Source: Geodermatophilus sabuli (GTDB lineage Bacteria; Actinomycetota; Actinomycetes; Mycobacteriales; Geodermatophilaceae). Taken from it: DNA of 64,000 nucleotides. The position numbers and the translations under genes are program-made. Under the pieces are notes generated by a model that was given only the letters and a program-made list of their open reading frames with translations, was not told where the DNA came from and ran no database searches. This document shows positions 47,206-58,586 of the stretch, in pieces. Positions within the stretch are counted from its first letter, which is position 1. The number at the start of each line of letters is the position of its first letter. The stretch lies in contig NZ_OBDO01000001.1 of the NCBI RefSeq assembly GCF_900215145.1, positions 186,001-250,000 of the forward strand. The letters run 5' to 3'.

Positions 47206-47883
47206 TCAGGCCACCTCGTAGCTGACGTCGCCGGCCTCGTCCACCGTGGCGAGGACGTCGATGCTGTCGGTGGCGTCCTCGGCGTTGGTGACCGTGCAGG
47301 GGATCGGCGTGCCCGTGGCGCCGACCAGCACGCCGCGGCCCTCGGTCTCGCAGGTGGCGACCGCCTCGACGCCGGCCTCGGCGCCGACCTGCTGGGCCAG
47401 GGACTCCTCCACGGTGGCGACGACGACGAAGGTCTCGTCGCTCTCGATCTGGACGTTGCCCTCGGCGTCGGTCTGCTCGACGGTGAAGCGGATCGGCTGG
47501 CCGTCCAGCGTGGCGGTGCAGGAGAACGTGCCGCCGGCCTCGGCCTCGACGTCCTCGGGGCAGGAGACGTCGGCCGCCGCCACGCCGACCTGCTCCTCGG
47601 TGAGCGTGGCGATCTGCCGCTCGGCCTCGGCGGTGTCGATGGTGGTCGTGCCAAACAGGAGGACCGCGCCGACGGCCAGGCCCGCGACGAGGACCAGCAC
47701 GCCGACGACGGCGCCGACGATCGCGCCCGTCTTCTTCCGCGGGGCGGGCGGCTGCGGGGGGCCGAAGCCGGCCGGCGGGGGGCCGCACGGCGACTGGCCG
47801 TACGGGGCCGCCGGCTGACCGGGGGCGCCGACGGGTGGGAGCGGCGGCTGCGGGTGGCCGGGGGTGTTGATCTGCTGGGTCAT
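47206..47883 (-). CDS. Proline-rich membrane protein with two DUF4333-like domains
   Basis: 225 residues from the ATG at 47883, preceded by GGAGG. Residues 1-50 are Pro/Gly-rich and cytoplasmic. One membrane segment (AIVGAVVGVLVLVAGLAVGAVLLFG) follows. Outside are two similar domains, each with a Cys pair: VSCPEDVEAEAGGTFSCTATLDG and VATCETEGRGVLVGATGTPIPCTV. This is the DUF4333 layout common in actinobacterial envelope proteins. The function is unknown. Confidence 0.8.
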   Translation of the reverse strand: MTQQINTPGHPQPPLPPVGAPGQPAAPYGQSPCGPPPAGFGPPQPPAPRKKTGAIVGAVVGVLVLVAGLAVGAVLLFGTTTIDTAEAERQIATLTEEQVGVAAADVSCPEDVEAEAGGTFSCTATLDGQPIRFTVEQTDAEGNVQIESDETFVVVATVEESLAQQVGAEAGVEAVATCETEGRGVLVGATGTPIPCTVTNAEDATDSIDVLATVDEAGDVSYEVA

Positions 47884-48298
47884 GGTTCCTCCTCCAACGG
47901 GGCTCGGGAGGGACCCTGGCGGGAAGGCCTTTTGCCGCACTTGTCGCTGCCTGGTGGCCGACTTGGAGACCGGCCCGAGCCGGGTCCGGACGTGGCGGTG
48001 GTGATGGGCGCGCAGCGCCGGATGGCGGGCTCAGCCGGAGCTGGCCGACGGGCGTCCCAGCCGCGCGCTGGTGGCCGGGTCCTCGTCGGCCGAGTGCGAG
48101 GTGTGCGTTCCCTCGCGCGCGGACGAGGGCGCCCGCCATGCAGGGTTGGGCACGCCCATGCTCGACGTGTGTGGCGGCACGCACACTGTTGGCAGCCATA
48201 ACAGTGCGGAGCGTGACGAACCGCGCGTTACCGTGCTGGTCCCCGCGGCGTTCGGAGCCCGCGGTGATGCACGAGTTCGACTGATCTGGGGGCGCGCG
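47884..48298. other. Intergenic region with an inverted repeat upstream of the secreted protein gene
   Basis: The 415 bp between divergent genes show no convincing small gene. CACTGTT (48184-48190) and AACAGTG (48200-48206) form an inverted repeat with a 9-base spacer about 95 bp before the chosen start. It could be an operator. Confidence 0.4.
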
Positions 48299-51200
48299 GT
48301 GCGCGGACGTTCTGGACGCGCGCGGTGGCGCGCGCAGGTGGTGATGCTCCTGGCGGGGCTCGCCCTGGCGGGGGCGATGGTCGTCCCAGGGCAACAACTG
48401 GCGGGCGCGGCGCCGGTCCCGTGGGAGTACGACACGACGGTGGACCTGGTGGCGCTGACGAAGGACCACGCCCCAGCACCGACCGTCGTCGACTGGGACG
48501 GTGACGGTCGGGACGACCTCGTCCTCGGACTGCGCACCGCGGAACAGTTCGGCGGGGTGGCTGTTGCCACTCGAGGCCCCGATGGGGGCCTTGGGCCGCT
48601 GGCGTCGGTCTTCACCGCCGGCTCCGTGTCGTCCGTGGCCGGCTCCGTGTCCTTCGTCCGGCCGTCCGTCACGGACTGGAACGGGGACGGCCGGAACGAC
48701 CTGCTCTTCGGCACGCTCACCGGCAGCAAGGGCGTCCACCTCTGTCTCGCAGCGGCCACCGGGGTGGACGGTGGGAGTTGCGGGCAGCTGCGCACGACGA
48801 GCGGCGCGCTGGTCGGGGGGACGACCGGCAGCAGCACCGCCTACGTCTCCCCGGAGGTCGTGGACTGGGACCGGGACGGCGACGCGGACCTGCTCGTCGG
48901 CACCGGGGGAGTGGCCAACGAGAAGGCCGTCCGGCTCTACGCCAACGTCGGAACGGCGACGGTCCCGGTGCTCGAGGACCCGCGGACCGTGGTGTCCCGC
49001 TCGACCTCCGGCCTCGGGACCGAGAGCTATTTCGAGCCGACGGTCGTCGACATCGACGACGACGGCAGGCGCGACCTCCTCGTCGCCGGATCGAGGGACG
49101 GCACGACTCAGCAGTTCTCCCTCCGGCAGTGCCTGAACAGCGGGACCGACGCCGCCCCGGCGTTCCGGTCCTGCACGTCGAGGAGCCTGCCCGGGCTGGT
49201 GCACAACGTGGTGGACACGGCCGACTGGGACGGCGACGGCTACCTCGACCTGGTCCGTGGCTTCCACTCCGCATTCGTGGACAACCCAGTGACGATGCTG
49301 CACGGCGAGGCGCCGGACACCGATGGCGACGGACTCTCGGATTCCCTCGACAACTGCCCGACGACGCCGAACGAGCCGGACCTGGAGCTCGACAACGCCA
49401 ACCCCGCCCAGTTGGACACCGATGGGGACGGCGCCGGGGACGCTTGTGACCCGGACGACGACGGCGACGCCACCGCCGACGGCGCCGACAACTGCCCGTG
49501 GACGCCCAACCGCGACCAGGCCGACGGCGACGGGGACGGCCGGGGGGACCGCTGCGACGCCCGTGACGACCGGACGGACCACCCCGGGGCCGGGTCCTAC
49601 GAGGTGCAGATGGCGGACCGGATCGGGTGGGGCCGAAAGCCCGTCATCACCCAGCGGGCGGACGCGATGTCCGTCGGCTACCGGCAGGAGATCGCGGAGG
49701 CCCTGACGGACGAGTCGCTCGCTCGCGGTCTGCCCTTCAGCCTTGCTGTCATCCCCTGGGACACGCAGCGGTTCGGCGCCGCCCGCGGCTCCGCGTACCT
49801 CGACGAGGTGATCGACGACCCCAACTTCGAGGCGGTCCAGCACGGTACCTACCACACCTGCGTCTACAGCCCCTACGTCGAGGAGCACGGCACCTCGGCG
49901 GCGGAGTTCGACTGCGGTATGGACGCCGCCCGGTCGTACAACCTGATGCGGGTCGGTCACGACGCGATGCTCGAAACGGTGGACTTCGGGCGTGCATCGC
50001 ACCAGCTGAGCGGATTCGTGCCGCCGACGGACGCCTATGACGCGGCGGCCGGCGAGGCCATCCAGGCCCTCGGCTACCGCTGGGTCGCGTCCGCCTGGTA
50101 CGCCGAGACGCCGAGGTTCACCTACGTGGACGACACCGGTCTCGTACACCTGCCGTGGTCGCAGATCGCTTGCGGCAACGGAGCTGCGTCGTGGACCGAC
50201 TGCCAGCGCACCGACACCCAGGGGATGGCCGCGCACAGCGGCGTGGACTGCGACGACCCCGAGGTGTGCACTCCGACCCGGGACGGCAAGGACTACTCGG
50301 ACTGGGAGCAGTACGCCTCGACGTCGCTGGCCGACCGCTGCCGCAACGACTTCGAGCGCTACGGGGTCTGCTCCGTCCTGTACGAGCTCACGTCCTTCGA
50401 CGGCGACTTCAGGACCGGCGCGCTCGACCCGGTGGCGTTCGCGGGCTTCCAGCAGACCCTGACCGAGCTCCAGCACCTGGCGGCCGACAGCGGTGCGGTG
50501 TTCATGACCCTCGGGGACTACGCGGCCGCGCTGCAGGCCGAGGACAGCGTGGCGCCGGCGATCGAGATCGCCACGCCGGGGGAGCGCAGTTACGGCTACC
50601 AGGAGACGTTGACCGTCGACGTCGCGGTCTCCGACGACCTCAGCGGCATCCATGAGGCGGTGATCCTCCTCGACGGTGCCGCGGTCGAGGACGGCGCATC
50701 GATCGACCTGTCCTCGTTCTCCCTCGGTGAGCACACCCTCCAGGTGACGGCCGCGGACGTCGCGGGAAACACGAGCTCGTCGAGCGTCACGTTCACCGTC
50801 GTCGACTCGGTTCCGCCGACGATCTCGATCGCCAGTCCCACGGCAGCGGACTACGAACACCACGAGGTGGTTCCGGTCGACGTCGAGGTCGGGGACGCCA
50901 AGAGCGGCATCGGCGACGTGCGGATCACCCTGGACGGAGCCGACGTGGCCGACGGTGCTGCGCTCGACCTGCTGGAGCTGCCGCTGGGTGAGCACACGCT
51001 GTCGGTCGAGGCGCGGGACGAGTCGGACAACGTGAGCAGACAGAGCGTGACGTTCGCCGTCCGGGCGTCGCTCACCTCGCTGCAGGCCACGCTGGAGCGG
51101 TATGCCGCCGAGGGCGTCATCGTCGGCCAGGGGCTCGTCCGCAGCTTGGAGCGGGAGCTCGCGGCCGCCGAGGCCGCGTTCGACCGTGGACGGATCTCGG

Positions 51201-51322
51201 CCGCGGCGAACCAGCTGCGGGCCTTCGCGCAGCACGTCAGGGCGCGCGAGGACAAGGACATCCCCTCGGCCGCCGCCGAGCTGCTCGTCACGGATGCGAC
51301 GGTCGTCGTCACGGACCTGTAG
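48299..51322 (+). CDS. Large secreted modular protein (FG-GAP, TSP3, deacetylase-like, Ig-like, FIMAH-like)
   Basis: 1007 residues from a GTG at 48299 with GGGGG upstream; longer in-frame starts exist from 48071. The signal peptide has an Arg-rich start, then [16 protein letters not shown] and AGAAP. Five FG-GAP/VCBS-type repeats (such as [15 protein letters not shown]) lie in residues about 60-320. Thrombospondin type-3 calcium repeats ([13 protein letters not shown]) follow at 340-420. Residues 440-750 resemble a polysaccharide deacetylase fold with QHGTYH. Two Ig-like domains come next (about 755-935), then a helical FIMAH-like end ([27 protein letters not shown]). It probably binds and modifies extracellular glycans. 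No cell-wall anchor is seen. Confidence 0.8.
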   Translation: MRGRSGRARWRAQVVMLLAGLALAGAMVVPGQQLAGAAPVPWEYDTTVDLVALTKDHAPAPTVVDWDGDGRDDLVLGLRTAEQFGGVAVATRGPDGGLGPLASVFTAGSVSSVAGSVSFVRPSVTDWNGDGRNDLLFGTLTGSKGVHLCLAAATGVDGGSCGQLRTTSGALVGGTTGSSTAYVSPEVVDWDRDGDADLLVGTGGVANEKAVRLYANVGTATVPVLEDPRTVVSRSTSGLGTESYFEPTVVDIDDDGRRDLLVAGSRDGTTQQFSLRQCLNSGTDAAPAFRSCTSRSLPGLVHNVVDTADWDGDGYLDLVRGFHSAFVDNPVTMLHGEAPDTDGDGLSDSLDNCPTTPNEPDLELDNANPAQLDTDGDGAGDACDPDDDGDATADGADNCPWTPNRDQADGDGDGRGDRCDARDDRTDHPGAGSYEVQMADRIGWGRKPVITQRADAMSVGYRQEIAEALTDESLARGLPFSLAVIPWDTQRFGAARGSAYLDEVIDDPNFEAVQHGTYHTCVYSPYVEEHGTSAAEFDCGMDAARSYNLMRVGHDAMLETVDFGRASHQLSGFVPPTDAYDAAAGEAIQALGYRWVASAWYAETPRFTYVDDTGLVHLPWSQIACGNGAASWTDCQRTDTQGMAAHSGVDCDDPEVCTPTRDGKDYSDWEQYASTSLADRCRNDFERYGVCSVLYELTSFDGDFRTGALDPVAFAGFQQTLTELQHLAADSGAVFMTLGDYAAALQAEDSVAPAIEIATPGERSYGYQETLTVDVAVSDDLSGIHEAVILLDGAAVEDGASIDLSSFSLGEHTLQVTAADVAGNTSSSSVTFTVVDSVPPTISIASPTAADYEHHEVVPVDVEVGDAKSGIGDVRITLDGADVADGAALDLLELPLGEHTLSVEARDESDNVSRQSVTFAVRASLTSLQATLERYAAEGVIVGQGLVRSLERELAAAEAAFDRGRISAAANQLRAFAQHVRAREDKDIPSAAAELLVTDATVVVTDL

Positions 51323-51336
51323 GGCCCGGGAGCAGC

Positions 51337-51366
51337 GGGGCCCTCGTCGACGTCGACGAGGGCCCC
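51337..51366. terminator. 30-bp perfect palindrome between secreted protein gene and tRNA-Arg
   Basis: Two 15-bp arms (51337-51351 and 51352-51366) are exact complements. It sits 14 bp past the secreted protein stop and 5 bp beyond the tRNA-Arg 3' end, so it can serve both convergent transcripts. Confidence 0.8.
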
Positions 51367-51371
51367 GTCGG

Positions 51372-51444
51372 CGCGCCCGGCAGGGATCGAACCTGCGACC
51401 AAGTGCTTAGAAGGCACCTGCTCTATCCGCTGAGCTACGGGCGC
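51372..51444 (-). tRNA. tRNA-Arg (TCT)
   Basis: A 73-nt minus-strand cloverleaf: acceptor GCGCCCG with CGGGCGC, D-arm TAGCTCAGCGGATAGAGC, anticodon loop CTTCTAA (UCU, reads AGA) and T-arm CAGGTTCGATCCCTG. CCA is not encoded. Confidence 0.95.
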
Positions 51445-51579
51445 TCGGCTGCCGATCATCGCACCCACCACGCCGACCGCGCGGGCCGCCGGGCCGGGCG
51501 TGGCGGCGCTCCTGGCGCCCGCGGCAGCCGCAGGACGACGATGGCCGCCGCGCCGTCGCCGCGCGTCGGGAGGTGCCCC

Positions 51580-52386
51580 GTGGGTGAACCGGTTCCCGCT
51601 GCCGGACCGTGGGCCGGAGCGGCCGGCTACGAGGCGTACGTCGGCCGGTGGAGCCGTGCGGTGGCGCCGCGGTTCCTCGCCTGGCTGGGCGTGCCCGCCG
51701 GTCGGGCCTGGCTCGACGTCGGCTGCGGCACCGGCGCGCTGACCGAGGCGGTGCTCGCCGGCTGGTCGCCGGCGTCCGTCGTCGGCGTCGACCCCTCGCC
51801 CGCCTTCCTGGCCTCCGCCAGGTCGCACGTCCCCGACGGCCGGGCCTCCTTCCGGGAGGTGGCCGCCCAGGCGCTGCCGCTGCACGACGAGTCGGTCGAC
51901 GCGGTGGTCTCGGGCCTGGTGCTCAACTTCGTGCCCGACCGGCCCGCCGGCCTGGCGGAGATGCGGCGGGTGGTCCGGCCGGGCGGCGTGGTGGCGGCCT
52001 ACGTCTGGGACTACGCCGACGGGATGCAGCTCATCCGACTGTTCTGGGACGCCGCCGTCGACCTCGACCCCGCAGCCCGGGATCTCGACGAGGGCCGCCG
52101 ATTCGGCGACTGCCGGCCCGGGCCGCTGCGCGACCTGTTCCTGGCCGCCGGGTTCGACGACGTCGAGGTGGAGGGCATCGTGGTGCCGACCGTGTTCGCG
52201 GACCGCGACGACCACTGGACGCCCTTCCTCGGGGGGACGGGGCCCGCACCGGCGTACGTGGCCTCGCTCGGGGAGGACCGGCGCACCGCGCTCCGGGAGG
52301 GGCTCCGTGCCCGGCTCACTCCCGCACCGGACGGGTCGATCCACCTGTCCGCCCGCGCGTGGGCGGTGCGCGGCCGGCGCGGCTGA
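51580..52386 (+). CDS. Class I SAM-dependent methyltransferase
   Basis: 268 residues from a GTG at 51580 with GGGAGG six bases upstream; an ATG at 51541 is in frame. Motif I is WLDVGCGTGALTEAVL, and motif II/post-I VVGVDPSPAFLA. VSGLVLNFVPDRPAGLAEMRRVVRPGGVVAAYVWDY is the UbiE/COQ5-like core. It methylates an unknown small molecule. It stands alone between tRNA-Arg and the SSB gene. Confidence 0.9.
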   Translation: MGEPVPAAGPWAGAAGYEAYVGRWSRAVAPRFLAWLGVPAGRAWLDVGCGTGALTEAVLAGWSPASVVGVDPSPAFLASARSHVPDGRASFREVAAQALPLHDESVDAVVSGLVLNFVPDRPAGLAEMRRVVRPGGVVAAYVWDYADGMQLIRLFWDAAVDLDPAARDLDEGRRFGDCRPGPLRDLFLAAGFDDVEVEGIVVPTVFADRDDHWTPFLGGTGPAPAYVASLGEDRRTALREGLRARLTPAPDGSIHLSARAWAVRGRRG

Positions 52387-52571
52387 GACGGTCACGCGGG
52401 ACAGTGCAGCAGCCCCCGCGGACGTGGCCCTCCCGCTCGTCCACAGGAGCCGGCGCCGTCCACAGATGCCGACGGGCGGTGCCGCATGGGCCGGGCGGCA
52501 CCGAGGGTCGATCGCACACCGGCACCGTGCCGGCCGCGCCGGTCCCCGGCGCAGCAGCCCCGAGGAGCACC

Positions 52572-53117
52572 GTGAACGACACGATCGTCACCGTCGTCGG
52601 CAACGTCGTCGACTCACCCCGCCGGTACCGCCCGGAGGGCGGCAGCCCGGTCACCAACTTCCGCCTGGCGTCCACCGCCCGCCGCTTCGACAGCCGCAGC
52701 CAGGAGTTCGTCGACTCCGGCACCTTCTGGGTCGACGTCGAGTGCTGGAACGACCTGTCGGGCAACGTCTCCGGCAGCGTCAGCAAGGGCGATCCGGTGA
52801 TCGTCCACGGCACGCTGACCACGCACAGCTGGGAGTCGGAGAACGGTCGCCGCAGCACGCCGCGGATCCGGGCGGCCGCGGTGGGCCCGAACCTCGCCCG
52901 CGGCACGGCGGCGTTCCTGCGCACTCGGCCGGCCCGCGCGGCCGACGTCGGCAACGGCCCGGCCGAGGAGGCGATGGCCGCCCTGCCGCGCCCGGCCGCC
53001 GACGGTTTCGCGGCCGAGTCCGACATCCCGGTGCCCGGGCGGGACTACGTGGACGCCACCGCGGCGTTGCACGGGGTGGACGCCACCGACCTCACCCCGG
53101 AGCCCGCGCACGCCTAG
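52572..53117 (+). CDS. ssb: Single-stranded DNA-binding protein paralogue
   Basis: 181 residues from a GTG with GAGGAG upstream. The OB fold shows TIVTVVGNVVDSPRRYRPEGGSPVTNFRLASTARRF and FWVDVECWNDLSGNVSGSVSKGDPVIVHGTL. The C-terminus (DLTPEPAHA) lacks the acidic DDDIPF tip of the main SSB, as in actinobacterial SsbB-type paralogues used in recombination, competence or chromosome segregation. The 103 bp after it lead to ettA. Confidence 0.9.
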   Translation: MNDTIVTVVGNVVDSPRRYRPEGGSPVTNFRLASTARRFDSRSQEFVDSGTFWVDVECWNDLSGNVSGSVSKGDPVIVHGTLTTHSWESENGRRSTPRIRAAAVGPNLARGTAAFLRTRPARAADVGNGPAEEAMAALPRPAADGFAAESDIPVPGRDYVDATAALHGVDATDLTPEPAHA

Positions 53118-53220
53118 TTGCCCGGGCTGGGAGGATCGGGGGCGAGAACGCACGGGGGCGGGCCGGCAGTCGGCCGGCCCGCCCTCCACTCGCGAATCGA
53201 CGGAAGGCCTGCGAAGCCCA

Positions 53221-54891
<1,671 letters not shown>

Positions 54892-54909
54892 AAAAGAACA
54901 CGCGACGCC

Positions 54910-54945
54910 GACGGCCGGCCGGAGCACCCGCTCCGGCCGGCCGTC
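54910..54945. terminator. Hairpin terminator after ettA
   Basis: A 16-bp stem (54910-54925 with 54930-54945) around an ACCC loop, 18 bp beyond the ettA stop. Confidence 0.75.
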
Positions 54946-55008
54946 GCCGTCGGTGGCCCCGTCCGGCTGCGGCGACCGCGTGCGGGTGGCCGCGGGCGGT
55001 ACGGCAGG

Positions 55009-55434
55009 GTGGAGCCCGTGAGGCACACCGTGCGCGTCCCGATGCGCTGGTCGGACATGGACGCCTACCAGCACATCAACAACGTCGCCTTCCTCGGCTA
55101 CTTCGAGATGGCCCGGGTCAACCTGTTCTTCGAGCACCCGACCCACGACTCGGAGACCGGGATGCGGCGCGGACTGGTCGTCGCCGGGCACGACATCCAG
55201 TACAAGCGTTCGGTGGTCTACGGCGCCGAACCGCTGGAGGTGCAGGTCTGGGTCTCCGGCGTCCGTGCGGCGGCGTTCTCCTGCCACTACGAGCTCTTCG
55301 ACCACGGGCAGCTCGCCGCCACCGGCAGCACCCTGCTGGTCCCCTTCGACTTCGCCCTCAACCGGCCGCGCCGCCTCACGTCGGGGGAGAAGGCGTTCCT
55401 CGCCCGCTGGACCGACGAGCCACCGGCGGCCTGA
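55009..55434 (+). CDS. 4HBT-family acyl-CoA thioesterase
   Basis: 141 residues from a GTG at 55009; a GTG at 55018 is equally possible. The hotdog fold starts MRWSDMDAYQHINNVAFLGYFEMAR, where the Asp of DAYQHINN is the catalytic residue of the 4-hydroxybenzoyl-CoA thioesterase family. VVAGHDIQYKRSVVYG and AATGSTLLVPFDF complete it. It would hydrolyse an acyl-CoA. The substrate is unknown. Confidence 0.9.
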   Translation: MEPVRHTVRVPMRWSDMDAYQHINNVAFLGYFEMARVNLFFEHPTHDSETGMRRGLVVAGHDIQYKRSVVYGAEPLEVQVWVSGVRAAAFSCHYELFDHGQLAATGSTLLVPFDFALNRPRRLTSGEKAFLARWTDEPPAA

Positions 55435-55456
55435 GCGGCCCCGGCGCGACCCGGCG

Positions 55457-55888
55457 TCAGCGGGTCGGCGCCGCCTGCACCAGATCGGGGCCCGCGTGCA
55501 CCCAGCCGCGCGGGGCAGCCGTGCGCACCACCCGCTTGCCCAGCGGGAAGAGCCCGACCGCGGCCAGCTTGAAGGACGCGATCCCGAACGGGATGCCGAT
55601 GACGGTCAGGCAGAACCCGATCCCGCTCACGACGTGGATCAGTGCCAGCCACCAGCCGGCCACGACGAACCAGACCACGTTGCCCAGCGCCGACGCCGCC
55701 CCGGCCTCCGGCGCCGGCACCGTCGTCCGGCCGAAGGGCCAGACCACGAAGCCCGCCAGCCGGAACGCGGCGATGCCGAACGGGATGGTGACGACCAGCA
55801 GACAGGCCACCACGCCGGCCAGCGCGTAGGCCAGCGCCAGGACCCAGCCCTGGAGGACCAGCCAGACGAGGTTCAGCAGGGTCCGCAT
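55457..55888 (-). CDS. YccF domain-containing inner membrane protein
   Basis: 143 residues from the ATG at 55888. Two related halves each read LLNLVWLVLQGWVLAL..VTIPFGIAAFRLA and LGNVVWFVVAGWWLAL..IGIPFGIASFKLA, the internal repeat of YccF proteins. Four membrane segments. Function unknown. It is convergent with the thioesterase gene with a 22-bp gap. Confidence 0.9.
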   Translation of the reverse strand: MRTLLNLVWLVLQGWVLALAYALAGVVACLLVVTIPFGIAAFRLAGFVVWPFGRTTVPAPEAGAASALGNVVWFVVAGWWLALIHVVSGIGFCLTVIGIPFGIASFKLAAVGLFPLGKRVVRTAAPRGWVHAGPDLVQAAPTR

Positions 55889-56075
55889 CGTGTCCACGTC
55901 TGTTCCACGGTTCGCGCGGCCGGGTGGTTCCACCGGCGGCTCGGCAGGGTGGGAGACGCGCGGCACGCGAGCGCCAGGCGGGCACCGGATCCCGGCGTGC
56001 TCGTGCTCTGCCCACGAGGGTGGGCGGATCAGGAGTTCCCGCGGACCGACCCCGGCCGCGGCCGGCCGACGGCGG

Positions 56076-56636
56076 TCAGCCGCCGACGACGCGGGGCACC
56101 GGGCGGTCGGGCCCGGTGGGCGCGCCGCGCCGGACCGGCTCCTCCTCCGGCACCGTCCGCACCGGAGCGCCCTCGGCGATCGCGGCGCCGGCGAACACCG
56201 CGGCGTTGATCCCGCCGCGGTGAACCATCGCCTTGACCAGGCGTGCGCCGGTCAGCCGCTCCAGGTGCGTGCACGGCGGGCAGCGCTTCATCCCGAACAG
56301 CAGCGCGTCGCCGACGGCGAACCAGCGGCCCACCAGCGAGGGCAGGTCGATCCCGGCCGTGACCAGGTTGCGGCGGGTGTCACCCGGCGTCAGCTCCGTC
56401 CCCACCTCGGCGGCGACGGCGGCCACGTCGGCGGCGTCGATGAGCGTGAGCTGCTTCTCCAGGTCCGGGTACTGCGCCCACGTGCCCCCGCCGAGGGCGT
56501 AGCGGTCACCCTCCAGGCCGCGGCCGGCCAGCAGCCGGGCTGACCGCACCCGCCGCATCGGCGCCGCCGCCGCCTCGGTCAGCCAGATGCCGGTCACGAC
56601 GCCCGGACCGTCCCCGGCGCCCCCCGGCCCGCTCAC
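56076..56636 (-). CDS. MOSC domain-containing protein
   Basis: 186 residues from a GTG overlapping the bioN stop (GTGA); a GTG at 56597 is an alternative. It is a small MOSC domain with GRGLEGDRYALGGG, RRNLVTAGIDLPSLVGRWFAVGDALLFG and the conserved Cys in KRCPPCTHLERLTG, which in relatives receives sulfur or contacts the molybdenum cofactor. It is the last gene of the biotin uptake operon. The link between biotin and a MOSC protein is unclear; a YiiM-like role in detoxifying N-hydroxylated bases is possible. Confidence 0.88.
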   Translation of the reverse strand: MSGPGGAGDGPGVVTGIWLTEAAAAPMRRVRSARLLAGRGLEGDRYALGGGTWAQYPDLEKQLTLIDAADVAAVAAEVGTELTPGDTRRNLVTAGIDLPSLVGRWFAVGDALLFGMKRCPPCTHLERLTGARLVKAMVHRGGINAAVFAGAAIAEGAPVRTVPEEEPVRRGAPTGPDRPVPRVVGG

Positions 56637-57280
56637 GCGGGCCCCACCGAACCGGCCGCCCGGCGCAGTGGGCGCGCCGGGGTGTCGTCGGCGCCCCGGG
56701 CGTCGAGGGCCTCGCTGAGCGTGTGCGCCAGCTGCAGCACCGAGATGACCAGCGGCACGAGCAGGCCCAGCCGCACCCGTTCGGCACCGCGGGCGGTCTG
56801 CGCCTCCCGGATCCGCGCCGCGCGCTCGGCCAGCAGCGGGATGAAGCGCAGGGTCATCGCGACCACCAGGCCCACCCGCGCGGGACGCACACCCACCAGC
56901 CGCAGCGGCTGGACCAGCCACTCCACGACCGCCACCAGCGCCGTCACCCGCGTGGTCGCGGTGACCACCGCGGCGGCCAGCACCAGGGTGAGCAGGCGCA
57001 GGACCGCCACCGCGCCGGGCAGCGGTCCGGTCACGAGCAGGTGGACGACGAACAGTGCGGCCAGCCAGATCCACACCGGCCGCACCTGCGCCCACAGCGC
57101 CCGGCCCGGCAGCCGCGCCACCGCCAGCCCGACCGCCAGCACGGCCGCCAGCGCTCCGGCCACCACCTCGACCCGCGACACCAGGAACAGCCCGACGCCG
57201 AGCGCCGCCAGCACGGCCAGCTTCAGGCCCGCCGGCGCGCGGTGCACCGGACTGGCGCCCGGGAGGTACAGCGACAGCAT
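56633..57280 (-). CDS. bioN: ECF transporter transmembrane (T) component, biotin type
   Basis: 215 residues from an ATG overlapping the ATPase stop (TGATG). Five or so membrane segments. The two coupling helices hold ARIREAQTARGAERV and LSEALDARGADDTP, the A-R-G motifs of EcfT/CbiQ that dock on the ATPase. It joins bioM and bioY into an energy-coupling-factor biotin importer. Confidence 0.92.
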   Translation of the reverse strand: MLSLYLPGASPVHRAPAGLKLAVLAALGVGLFLVSRVEVVAGALAAVLAVGLAVARLPGRALWAQVRPVWIWLAALFVVHLLVTGPLPGAVAVLRLLTLVLAAAVVTATTRVTALVAVVEWLVQPLRLVGVRPARVGLVVAMTLRFIPLLAERAARIREAQTARGAERVRLGLLVPLVISVLQLAHTLSEALDARGADDTPARPLRRAAGSVGPA

Positions 57281-58011
57281 CAGCTTATCCTCGCCACGTA
57301 CCAGGGCACCGTCTCGGCGGGGGAGCCGTCGGCGGCGACGCGGCCGTCCTCGAACACCAGCACCCGGTCGAAACCGGCCAGCAGGTCCAGGTGGTGGGTC
57401 ACCACGACGACGTCCTGCTCGAGCTCGTCGATCACGCGGGCCACCCGCCGGGTGTTGGCGAGGTCCAGCAGCGTGGTCGGCTCGTCGAACACGATCCGTT
57501 CCGGGCGCATGACCAGCACGCCGGCGATCGCGAGCAGCTGCTTCTGCCCGCCGGAGAGCAGGTGCGCCGGGTGGTCCCGGTGCCCGTCCAGGCCGTACCT
57601 GACCAGGACGTCGTCCACCCGCCGGTCGATCTCCGCGGGCGCCACGCCCTGGTTGGTCGGCCCGAAGGCGAGGTCCTCGGCGACGGTCGGGTGCACGATC
57701 TGGGCGTCGGGGTCCTGGAAGACGAAGCCGACCCGACGGCGGACCTCCCGCGCCCGGCTCCGGGTGTCCAGCCCGTCGACGAGCACCGTCCCCGAGCTGG
57801 GCAGGACGAGCCCGTTGAGCAGGCGGGCGAACGTGCTCTTGCCCGAGCCGTTGCCGCCGATGACCCCCACCCGCGGCTCGGTCAGGGTGAGGGAGATCGA
57901 CGACAGCACGGTGCGGTCGCCGTAGGCGTGGGTCACGTCCCGGAGCTCGACCGCCGTCCGCGGGAGGGTCTCCGCGGGCGCCGTGGCCGCAGCGCGCCGT
58001 CCCCACCGCAT
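57280..58011 (-). CDS. bioM: ECF transporter ATPase, biotin type
   Basis: 243 residues. Walker [11 protein letters not shown]-loop [25 protein letters not shown], signature [13 protein letters not shown], and Walker [14 protein letters not shown]. The sequence DPDAQIV is a hallmark of CbiO/EcfA ATPases. It lies 8 bp after bioY. A single ATPase gene suggests a homodimer, as in BioMNY systems. Confidence 0.94.
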   Translation of the reverse strand: MRWGRRAAATAPAETLPRTAVELRDVTHAYGDRTVLSSISLTLTEPRVGVIGGNGSGKSTFARLLNGLVLPSSGTVLVDGLDTRSRAREVRRRVGFVFQDPDAQIVHPTVAEDLAFGPTNQGVAPAEIDRRVDDVLVRYGLDGHRDHPAHLLSGGQKQLLAIAGVLVMRPERIVFDEPTTLLDLANTRRVARVIDELEQDVVVVTHHLDLLAGFDRVLVFEDGRVAADGSPAETVPWYVARIS

Positions 58012-58019
58012 GCCAGGGC

Positions 58020-58586
58020 TCAGCCGGCGGTGGCGCGCCGGGTGGGCAGCTCGATCACCGGGTACGCGCGGTGGACGGCGACCGCGACCACCGAGGCGGC
58101 CACCGCCTTGACGACGTCACCGGGGATGAACGCCAGCGAGCCGGTGAACGACGTCCACAGCGGGACGTCGGCGTAGAGGCTGGTGAACGGGATCCCGATC
58201 GCGTAGATCACGACCACACCGCCGACCAGGTTGGCCACCAGTGCCCAGGCCAGGTTGAACCGGCGCCAGGACAGCTGCGTCAGCCAGCCGATCACGAACG
58301 CGGCGACCGGCCAGCTGTAGAGGAAGCCGGCCGTCGGGCCGACGAAGACGCCCAGCCCGCCGCGGCCCCCCGACAGCACCGGCGCCCCGACGGCGACCAC
58401 GGCCAGGAACACCAGCAGCGCCAGCGCTCCGCGACGGGCGCCGAGCACCGAGCCGGCCAGCATCACGCCGAGGGTCTGCGCCGTGATCGGCACCGGGATC
58501 CCGGGCACCGGAACCGGCGGCAGCAGCCCGAGCACGGCCACGATCGCCGCGAAGAGCGCGACGTACGCGAGGTCCCTGGTCTTCAC
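58020..58586 (-). CDS. bioY: Biotin transporter substrate-binding subunit
   Basis: 188 residues from a GTG at 58586 with AGGAGGAGAG upstream; a longer frame to 58724 has no such site. Six membrane segments. [31 protein letters not shown] and [20 protein letters not shown] are the BioY blocks. It binds biotin in the membrane. Biotin import supports the biotin-dependent carboxylase at 13125-16762. Confidence 0.95.
   Translation of the reverse strand: MKTRDLAYVALFAAIVAVLGLLPPVPVPGIPVPITAQTLGVMLAGSVLGARRGALALLVFLAVVAVGAPVLSGGRGGLGVFVGPTAGFLYSWPVAAFVIGWLTQLSWRRFNLAWALVANLVGGVVVIYAIGIPFTSLYADVPLWTSFTGSLAFIPGDVVKAVAASVVAVAVHRAYPVIELPTRRATAG

Noticed and set aside
46862-51235. Minus-strand open frame of 1457 codons opposite the secreted protein
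   Set aside because: Low-complexity Val/Gly/Arg sequence without motifs; antisense of a strongly supported gene.
52440-52480. Two GTCCACAG sequences near the SSB gene as DnaA boxes or an origin
   Set aside because: Only two partial matches to the DnaA box, no cluster, no AT-rich stretch and no dnaA or dnaN gene.
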